A stretch of DNA of 64,000 nucleotides, from NCBI RefSeq assembly GCF_014805685.1, contig NC_060900.1, positions 8,713,950 to 8,777,949 of the forward strand, in the 5' to 3' direction. The notes beneath the pieces are model-generated. The model saw only the letters and a list, made by a program, of their open reading frames with translations. It made no database searches and had not been told where the DNA came from. Of the stretch, positions 1-64,000 are shown one piece after another (within the stretch, counting starts at the first letter, position 1; each line of letters starts with the position of its first letter). A program made the position numbers and the translations under genes. Origin of the DNA: Silurus meridionalis. Taxonomy: Eukaryota > Chordata > Actinopteri > Siluriformes > Siluridae.

Positions 1-1090
1 TGTTATCCCAGCTTGGTCTCTCTGCCTGGCCAATCGGTACAAATCCTTTTCTCTTTCCTTAGTGTCCAGCTTCACATACAGCTTCTCATATCTCTCTGCC
101 AATCTCAATTCTTTTTTGCCCAACTTTTTCTTTTTATGCTTTTCTGCACTTCCTCATTCCACCACAATGTCTCACTGTCTTCATTTCTTTTTCCAGATGT
201 CACACCAAGTAGCTGTCTCCATTATCTCTTCTGCAGTAGTTGCCCAATCATCCAGCATTTCTTCACCACCACCGAGCCCCTGTCTGACCTTTTACCTATA
301 TCTCACACTACAGTCTTCTTATTCTTTTTTTAGTTCTTACTCTGCTCCACTTATTCTTCACTTTCAAAGCCAATCTACAGACCACCATCCAATGCTGTCT
401 AGCTACACTGCCCCCTGCCAACACCTTACAGTCTCCAATCTCCTTCAGGTTGCATCTCCTGCATAGAATATATTCCACCTGTGTGCATCTTCCTCCGCTC
501 TTATACATCACCCCATGCTTCTCCTTCTTCTTAAAATATGTATTAACCACTGCCATATACATCCTTTTAGCAAAATCTACCACCATCTGCCCTTCCACAT
601 TCCTCTTCTTAAGGCCATACACACCCATCACCTCCTCCACCTCTGTTCCCTTCACCTACATGGCCATTGAAGTCTGCCCCAATCACCAATCGTTCTTTTC
701 TAGATACACCTTCTACCACTTCTTCTAACTCACTCCCGAATTTTTCCTTCTCCTCCATCTCACAACCCACATGTGGAGTATAAGCACTGATGACTTTTAT
801 CATGGCTACTTCATCTACCAGCTTCATGTTCATCAATCTATCAAAAACCCTTTTCACCTCCACTACACTTACTGTACTCTACCTTCAGGATCACCCCTAC
901 ACAACTTCTCTTTCCATCCACACCATAAACCCCCCTCCAATGTTCCTTGCCTTCTCTGCTGAACACAAATCATGTCTACCTTTCTCCACTCCATAATATC
1001 AGCTACCTCTCTTCCCTTTACCAGTCATAGTACCAACATTTAAAGTTCCAACCCTAACCTCCACTCTCCTACACCTCTCCTTTACCTCCT
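1..1090 (-). pseudogene. LINE remnant: endonuclease part of an RTE-like retrotransposon, 3' end off the window
   Basis: On the - strand, broken frames encode an APE-type endonuclease: VISAYTPHVGCEMEEKEKF, then VIGADFNGHVGEGNRG, then GLKKRNVEGQMVVDFAKRM. These resemble the fish LINE often annotated as craniofacial development protein 2-like. Frames change at about 330, 650 and 960, so the copy is dead. The clade (RTE-like) is assigned from memory and is tentative. Confidence 0.8.
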
Positions 1091-1212
1091 AGACAAATAA
1101 ATACGAACCCTAAAAATGATTTCTGGCATAGATTCAGATTGCCATGTAAACTAATCCTTTCTAAATAGGGCTTTAGACAGCTTTACATCTGCTAATAGTT
1201 TTAGATGTTTTC

Positions 1213-1372
1213 ATTTGCATTTACAGCATTTGTCAGAGCAAGAATTCATACACCTGAGCAGCTATGGGGGTTAGGGGCCTTGCTCAGGGGCCCAGGAGTG
1301 TAATCTTAGTGTGGCTGGGATTTGAATTTATGACCTTCAGATCCAAAGTCCTATGCCTTAACCAGTTAATTG
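1213..1372 (-). repeat. tRNA-derived SINE copy
   Basis: Shows the fish SINE signature: 'ggggccttgctcaggggccc', then 'gctgggatttgaatttatga' (antisense of the pol III B box) and 'gccttaacca'. Degenerate. Confidence 0.65.
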
Positions 1373-1447
1373 GCAATTAGTTATTGTCTTTTCTGATTCA
1401 ATGTTTACTATATGATGTATTGTTGTTGTTGACATTGTTGTTTCTAG

Positions 1448-57364
<55,917 letters not shown>

Positions 57365-57590
57365 CGAGAGTTCCTCATCCCCTAAAAACCATGGATCACC
57401 TCGGCCAGACTCGAGCTGATCCAGCATGCAAAAGCGATGACATAAACAACCCCTGACACTGAGCAAATAAGTAAACATAACTAAAATGGTGCAGCCTTGT
57501 GGAGATTCTTTTTTTTTTCTTTCTTTCATTCTTTCAATCTTGAATTTCAATTCAGGGGCATTTTTCATTAACATAATTCATTAATACTGA

Positions 57591-57596
57591 AATAAA
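57591..57596 (+). terminator. candidate polyadenylation signal AATAAA of cacna2d3
   Basis: First canonical hexamer downstream of the cacna2d3 stop, about 230 nt away. A second lies near 57,675. Which one is used cannot be told from sequence. Confidence 0.4.
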
Positions 57597-57599
57597 TAT

Positions 57600-57962
57600 A
57601 ACGGTAATATATTGAAACTTGGAGTATTGCTGGTGTGCTTGTTAAAATTATTGGAAAGTATTTTAAAAAAAGTCTAAATAAACAAAGAAATATGAACTAA
57701 TGATGAACATTATGCATCAATATACTGTAAAACCAGTAAAGGTTCGCTTTAGAAATTACAAGTGTTAACCATACAACTGTGATCATGGACTACAATGTCT
57801 ACTAATGTCAGTGGTTCTGTATGAGCTTTGCCTTATAATGAATGAAATTAGTCCTGTTTGTGTACTTTTTAAAATAAAATGATCCTTTAAAATTCATCAA
57901 AAAGTTGTGGTTGACACTTAAATGCATGTACGTGTGTGTATGTGTTGTGTGTGTGTTGTGTG

Positions 57963-58011
<49 letters not shown>

Positions 58012-60034
58012 AAATACCAGAACTTTTACTTACACTGCATAAGAAGAACATGTTCTCATCCTCCATGCACATCTGCACTCCATTAGGATGGTGCGAGACA
58101 GACAGAATGACCCAAGCAGAGAGAGCAATGTTCTTATTCTGCACTACACAAGGTATTAGTGTCTATGTGCTTATGCGAGAAACAAAAATGAGGAATCCCA
58201 TTTCATAGAAAAAAAAATTGGAGCTCTCCACGGCCCATTGCTAATGAACAATATCACCCTTAACCATATTTTCCTGTCTCTCCAAAGTTATTGACATTTT
58301 GAAAAATTAAGTGGTAGGAATTTTGACATCCAGAAAGCATCAAGGGCCAAATAGCACTCGAGGTGAAGGAATACACCATATATCTCAATCATTGATCTGT
58401 AATATCTGGACTATTACTCTGCAATATATTTCGCTTGATTTTCTACAGTTATTAGCATCAGATTTACAAAATATTGGGCTTTTAGGCTTTTTTGCTAGCA
58501 TAGAAAAATGTCAAATGGATGAAGAATTGTGATGGGACTTGAAATTACTGGAAATTTGGCTTTGGATAACTTGGCTTACATTTTGCTGACAGTTACTTAA
58601 AATTTTGGCAACAATCTATTAAAAAAACGTTAATGGCAATTGCTTACAAATGGTTCTTCTGAATATACTTAGGGGCAATTTTGTATTAAACCATATATAT
58701 ATATATAGAGGCAATTTTTTCTCTTATGTTAACTTATCTGTTGTTTTATAATATGATGACTTTATGGCATGTGACTTCTCACACTGCTGGCTGTCTCTTA
58801 AAGCTTTATTTATTTTTTTTAGAATCGTTTCTAAAAATGAAGAGAATCTGTCATAACGCTTGTCCTTTTCCTTAACGTTCGTCACATCGTGTTCACATCC
58901 ATTTTTTTCTCTCAACTGTGCTGCATTTGTGTTCTATGTCTCAAACCAGCTCACTTTGTGCATGTTGTCTGCACAGTAACAGACCAGATTAACAGCGAGT
59001 GACTATAGCTTGTTTTGTGATACACTTGTCTAGTGATACAGTCTTGTTTATCTTGAGGACTTGAGACAGAACATACTTTAATTTGTCACTCGTCATATAC
59101 TAATCACAGTTTTGGGGAAGTATATAATAAAAGAATGAATCATTAAATAACTTCCAAAAGATGCAATAGTCACCCTACAGAGATGACAAAGTATCAGAAA
59201 TCAAGGATTTATACACAGTAATGAACAAGTTGAAAAATCTACATGATTTTCACTGTTCAATTACATTTCAATAAAAAAAAAAAAAAAAATAGTACACAGA
59301 TTTTTAAATACTGATAAGCAGATGCATCTTTTGATCATTGGTTTCCCCAAATACCAAACATGTTGTCCAACAATTCTCCTATGAAATCAGTAAAGCATTT
59401 TTAGAAATACCAAACGTAAAAAAAAAAAAAAAATAAAAACCTCAATTCAAACATTTCCTAAAAAAAAAAAGTACATTATTCAAATCATGTAACACAATTG
59501 TATTTTATTGTATAAAAGTGAAACAGAGTGTATAAATCTACAGTTTAAGCTAGAAAGAAATCACTTCCAGCTTCACATCTTCACACACTTCCGTCTATTT
59601 TTCCTATGACCACTAACGGCACTGTTGCATTTTATTTTTCTTTTGTTTCCACAATAATAATAATCCTCAAACTATTTGTTATCAGCTAATAATCTGGTGT
59701 GAATGTCAAAACTGAAACTTTATACTGGTGTCTTTGTGAGTGCACCAGCTACCACACTGCCTTGCACCAATGAATCTGCTGCTTCACACTTGTAGCATTT
59801 ATTTCTATAGCGCTTTTCACAACAGACATTGTCTCAAAGCAGCATACTATTCTTTTTCTTTTTCTGTGTCATTTCTCTGTCTATCCTAACTGAAGAACAC
59901 ACAATACATTCAGTATGATAGACTGCAAATGAATGAAAGAAATGTAAACTCTAATACTCTGTTTTTTTAGTAAGTAATCATTTAGTAATTTAAACTGGAA
60001 GTGATCTGCTTTGACAAAAATACAGTAACATGTA

Positions 60035-60040
<6 letters not shown>
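57600..60040. other. downstream DNA, nothing recognised except a short common fish repeat
   Basis: A 50-bp piece near 59,796-59,846 ('ttctatagcgcttttcacaa') resembles a repeat common in fish. Poly-A runs lie near 59,271-59,289 and 59,419-59,432. No exon seen. Confidence 0.4.
57966..58009. repeat. (GA)n microsatellite
   Basis: About 21 AG/GA units. Confidence 0.95.

Positions 60041-60084
<44 letters not shown>
60041..60084. repeat. (CA)n microsatellite
   Basis: 22 units. Confidence 0.95.
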
Positions 60085-60088
<4 letters not shown>

Positions 60089-60429
60089 CACACAGAATAT
60101 TATCTTAATAATGCAATAATATCTATTCTGTGTTCCAGCTGATTTTTGCTAGAAGATTGACATGTTTTGATTATTTATGTGATTGCTTTAATCATGGGTA
60201 ATTCTGGTAGTCTTCATGCTGCCTATTTTCCCCCCTTAGCCCTACAGATAAGCCAAACCTCAGCAGTGTGACCATAGTTTCAAGACAAATTATGCAGAAA
60301 TGAAAACAGATCAAGGGCACACACACATTCACTTGGGAGATTCCCTCACATGCTAGTGTTTTACCTCAGATAATAAGAACACACTGCCTCCTTTTTTTTC
60401 TTTTCTTTTTTTTTAATGTGCGTCTATTT

Positions 60430-60910
60430 CAGCGAACCCCTGCATTTCGCATACTTGTGGTGCAAAACTCACAAGACGAGAGGTGAAAGAGTATGAAACG
60501 GCGGGTTAGAATCGGGTTCACCGAGTGCAACTGCGAGGGACCTTTGGAGACCGCACAAGTTTTGAAATTATACTTATTTCCCCAGCGTTCGTCGTAATTA
60601 GATTTCAAGTTCGGTGTTGTGGAGGAAAGGTAAGACGTTATTTAAAATTGGTAGTACAAATGTTGTTGCATCGAATCAAAGTGGAATGCTTAATGACTTG
60701 TGTGGTTTCGGTAGGATTTGGAATGAGGTGGTCAGCAGAGGGTCACGCTCCGGGCTGCTGTGGCACCGTGGTTAACGGAAAGGATCGTGACATCATGGCC
60801 TCAAGGTTTATTCCATGGCCTGCAGACAAGATGAAGTTAGGAACGATATGAGGAAGAAGACCACCCACATCAGAAGCACGGCGCACCACTCGACTCGTTA
60901 GGCTGGGTCA
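60430..60910. promoter_or_regulatory. CpG-richer patch, possible promoter or unannotated first exon
   Basis: About 26 CpG counted by eye in 480 bp, far above neighbouring DNA. It contains a donor-like AAAG|gtaagac at 60,629/60,630 on the + strand and a 108-codon frame (60525-60851) that I do not recognise. No TATA box seen. It could be a regulatory element, an lncRNA start or old repeat sequence. Confidence 0.3.
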
Positions 60911-60914
60911 AAAC

Positions 60915-60917
<3 letters not shown>

Positions 60918-60950
<33 letters not shown>
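60918..60950. repeat. (GA)n microsatellite
   Basis: About 16 units at the right border of the CpG-richer patch. Confidence 0.92.
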
Positions 60951-60953
<3 letters not shown>

Positions 60954-63239
60954 AAAACAGCAGATAATAAGACATCTGCCTTGTGGTCAGAATTACCAAA
61001 CTACTATTTCATTACCATCAGTGGTTCTTACTTCATTCCCATACCCATCCCACACTTCATTTAATACCAACCCACTGTTCCTATTGATTTTTTTTTTTAT
61101 TTGAGACCTTATACTGACTAACAGCATGTCTTTCATGCATAATCGACATGTATTTTCCTAAAACTTGTTATGTCATGGCGCGAGTTACTTATATTAATAA
61201 ACATAGTCTGGGTTTCCATCAAATCAAGGGTGAAATGCCCTTAATTTTCAAGAACTGGTAGCGCTGAGCTATTTCAGCACACAAAGACACTGTATGTCGC
61301 TGCAGTGTACTTCATTATTGTAGATGTAGAAATTCTACAGTAGACAACATAGAATTCGAACTGGAAGCTTTAAACAAGAGGGATGGTGTTGAATTATGGA
61401 GGCCACTATGATTTCGGGATATTTAATTTAGCATTTTTTGATAGCTTTTCTCAAATATTTTTTTTTTTATACTATCACGCCTTTGAGCTCATTTTTGTTG
61501 ACCTCCTGCCTTGCTTTTTGCTTTGATCTGCATTTTCCTCTGTTATATATCATCTTTGCATAGACCAGTGTACATCTTTCCAATTCAGTTAAACTGAATT
61601 CTGCAATTTTGACTATATTAATTTTCCTGAACACACAATTTGGCTTTTTGACCAAATACTGTAGTACACTGTAAGAGATTATTTATAATCACATGATTCA
61701 GTGTCTTCCAAATGAGATTTCTTCCTTGTTTCATCTCAGGGAGTTTCCTTGCCACGGTGGCCTCTGGCATGCTCATTAGGGATAAACATGTGGGATACAT
61801 TTTTAGTATGAAAGGAAAGTTTATACCCACAATCGATTTATTTCTGTAAAGCTGATCTTTGTGATAGAATGAACAACTAAACTGTATTGAAATAAGATGA
61901 AGGTATCTATGCTGTACTGTATATACAGTACTGCACATTGCATGCTACATGGATGTGAAACTGGTTTTGTTCACTAGAAAAAAGCTTGTTTAAGGCTTGG
62001 TTTAATAACCTGCTTATTTGAAAGCTGATTTTAAGAAATTGTGCAGCAGCATGAATCAGGTCATGGCAGCCAAGCTATGGTTTGAGTACAATACCAGGAA
62101 AATAATAGAAAAGAATTTCATTGTTTTTAGCATCATAAGAGACTTCCCACATCATAAATTGTGCTCATAAATACACTCATCATGATACTCGAACAATAAT
62201 GCGGCAGAAGCACAATGCATTAAATCAGGCAGATACTTGGCAAGGTCTTTACTTAATATTAACATTAAACTTTAGTATTGGGAAAAAAGGTAACCTTTAA
62301 CCATGACATTGTTATTATTTTTTAATTCTTCAAAAATCGTATGTTTGGGTTTTTTTACACACTCTCTAAAATGGTGCAAAAAACATGCAGTGAGCAACAG
62401 TTCTGCAGGCAAAAGCATCATGTTGATAATCATGTCAGAGAATCATCGTCAGACTGGTTCAAACTGACAGAAAGGCTACAGGAAATCAAATAAACACTCT
62501 CTCTACAACTGTGGTGAAGAGCAAAGGAAGCTGAGGCTGTAGTGGGTGCAGGCTCATCAAAACAGACAGCTAAAGTTTGGATGAATGTTGGGTTTTTCCA
62601 AACTTCATCTATCGGGTTTTGTAAATCTGTGCCCAATGTAGCCTCAGCTTCCTTATCCTGTTTGACAGCAGTGGAGCTCCATTTTGCAACTTTTCTAAGA
62701 CAGTGCTTTGGTGAGCAAGCCAGAGGATACAGTAAGAATAAGAATCTACCTGAGACAATATATAAAAACATTGAGAGGAAATAAGTAAGCCAGTTGTGAG
62801 TGGCAAGGAACAACTCCCTAAGATGATTTGATCCATTATTATAGTTCCATTATTGTTGAGTTTATAAATTTTTCACTGACGGTCACTTAAGTGTAAAACT
62901 GTTCATAGCAATTGAGTTCCTAAGCCATTGTAGCAAATTGTTTGTATTAATTGAAGTCCAAATCCATCTTCATGGTTCTTGAGTGAAATCAGCTACAGTA
63001 ATCGTGTGTCTTTAGGCTGTTCATGTAAAGCCATCTTCAGCTGAAAAGCAGAGAAGTCCATCAAGTAATATGGCATCAAGTAACAGTGGAAGCTTTTTTT
63101 TTCAGATACTCCTTTATAAAATATACTGCACTCTTTATTAGTGGAAATGGACCATCACAGGGGAACTGAACTGCTTACCAGGTATTATATTGAATGGTTG
63201 ATCATTTTCAATATACTGTAGCATTATACAAACATGTTT

Positions 63240-63244
<5 letters not shown>
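60951..63244. other. downstream intergenic DNA, nothing recognised
   Basis: Open frames near 61,618-61,938 and 62,430-62,813 (-) show no recognisable domains or splice context. Confidence 0.4.
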
Positions 63245-63320
<76 letters not shown>

Positions 63321-63325
63321 GTGTG
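63245..63325. repeat. (GT)n microsatellite
   Basis: About 80 bp with one GC interruption. Confidence 0.95.
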
Positions 63326-63774
63326 GCCTCGGTACAGGTGATGTAGAAACTTATGGGATCCAGAAATATTTAGCCACTAAAGCTCACATGGTCACAAACT
63401 GCTGCTGCTGACTAAGCATGTGATGCCTGAAGTGCAGACCTTTATCAAGACACAGAAAGTGAATTATTCTGCTAGAGCCCTGACACTGAAGGATCTAAAA
63501 TTTGCACATTTGATTGGCTTGCAGACTTCTGTGGTTAAATGAAGATTATGGTGGAGATTCAAAATAAATACAGTGCAAAAAAAATCTGTGAATTTAAAAG
63601 TAGTATGCACCACTTGAAAAGAGCTGTATATGGACCAGTAAACTCCTGTAAATTCCACAGTTTTTTGGTCAAATTCAGAAACATACTGGCCAGAAATGTC
63701 AAATCCACACATCTCTATACATGCCATTCTGAAACTTTTTGAATGTACTGTGGACAGTGTGACTGATGTAAACC

Positions 63775-64000
63775 TTTGTGGTACGACTGTCGTTTCTCCC
63801 ATTAGGGGTCGCCACAGAAGATCATTCGTCTCCATACTACAATGTCCTCTACATCTGCCTCTTTCAAACCAACTACATGCATGTCTTCCTTCACCACATG
63901 CATGAACCTCCTTTTTGGCCTCCATCCTCAGCATTCTCCTACTGATATACCCCATGTCCCTCCTCTGCGAATGTCTGAATCATCTCTTAATTCCATCGCT
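63775..64000 (-). pseudogene. LINE remnant: C-terminal reverse transcriptase end of the same family
   Basis: On the - strand a frameshifted version of the family C-terminus is readable, with YISRRMLRME and pieces matching the usual RRFMDVVKEDM and RWRQMI.CGDP motifs. The 3' tail lies at about 63,775 and the element runs off the right edge. It is in the same orientation as the 1-1,090 remnant. Confidence 0.7.

Noticed and set aside
60525..60851. 108-codon frame in the CpG-richer patch as a protein gene
   Set aside because: No recognisable domain, no clear start context, and a splice donor-like site inside. Kept only as a regulatory or lncRNA candidate.
62430..62813. 127-codon - strand frame as a coding exon
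   Set aside because: No homology recognised, no flanking splice signals that fit, and overlapping frames on both strands are equally open.

Overview
This window is fish nuclear DNA, almost certainly teleost and perhaps otophysan or catfish-like (the order is a guess). It has spliced genes with GT-AG introns. It also has very dense microsatellites, tRNA-type SINE copies, Tc1/mariner and hAT DNA transposons, a DIRS1-type fragment and LINE fragments, a mix typical of ray-finned fish. I see no bacterial or viral gene organisation. Most long reading frames in the window are microsatellite translations and are not genes.

Two real genes are present. (1) The last 15 coding exons of cacna2d3 (voltage-gated calcium channel alpha2delta-3 subunit) lie on the + strand between 1,448 and 57,364. 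They encode the C-terminal ~405 residues and the stop codon; the 5' part of the gene is off the left edge. Every exon junction keeps frame. One intron uses a GC donor (2,077). The next-to-last intron is a minor-spliceosome (U12) AT-AC intron (55,293-56,803). (2) lrtm1 (leucine-rich repeats and transmembrane domains 1) is complete on the - strand in three coding exons (19,508 to 10,219, 355 residues). It is nested antisense inside the 28.8-kb cacna2d3 intron, as the LRTM1/CACNA2D3 pair is in mammals.

Layout: 1-1,090, LINE remnant (-). 1,448-3,233, cacna2d3 exons A-D. 3,234-31,985, giant intron with lrtm1, several Tc1-derived MITE copies, two hAT elements with full ends, a TIR element at 24.05-24.82 kb, SINEs, a ~30-bp minisatellite interrupted by a DIRS1-like reverse transcriptase fragment, and an unusual inverted duplication at 17.5-18.6 kb. 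31,986-44,446, exons E-L among CA/GT, ATT and tetranucleotide arrays, several touching splice sites. 44,447-55,179, a long intron with a fold-back Tc1-like element and a 58-bp-arm palindrome. 55,180-57,364, exons M-O around the U12 intron. 57,365-63,770, downstream DNA with no recognised exon apart from a CpG-richer patch near 60.4-60.9 kb. 63,775-64,000, another LINE remnant of the same family (-).

I did not find a wholly new system. The strongest observations are the AT-AC intron hiding the true C-terminus of cacna2d3, the collinear inverted duplication with two internal deletions near 18 kb (a template-switch footprint), and simple repeats positioned at splice sites of cacna2d3.
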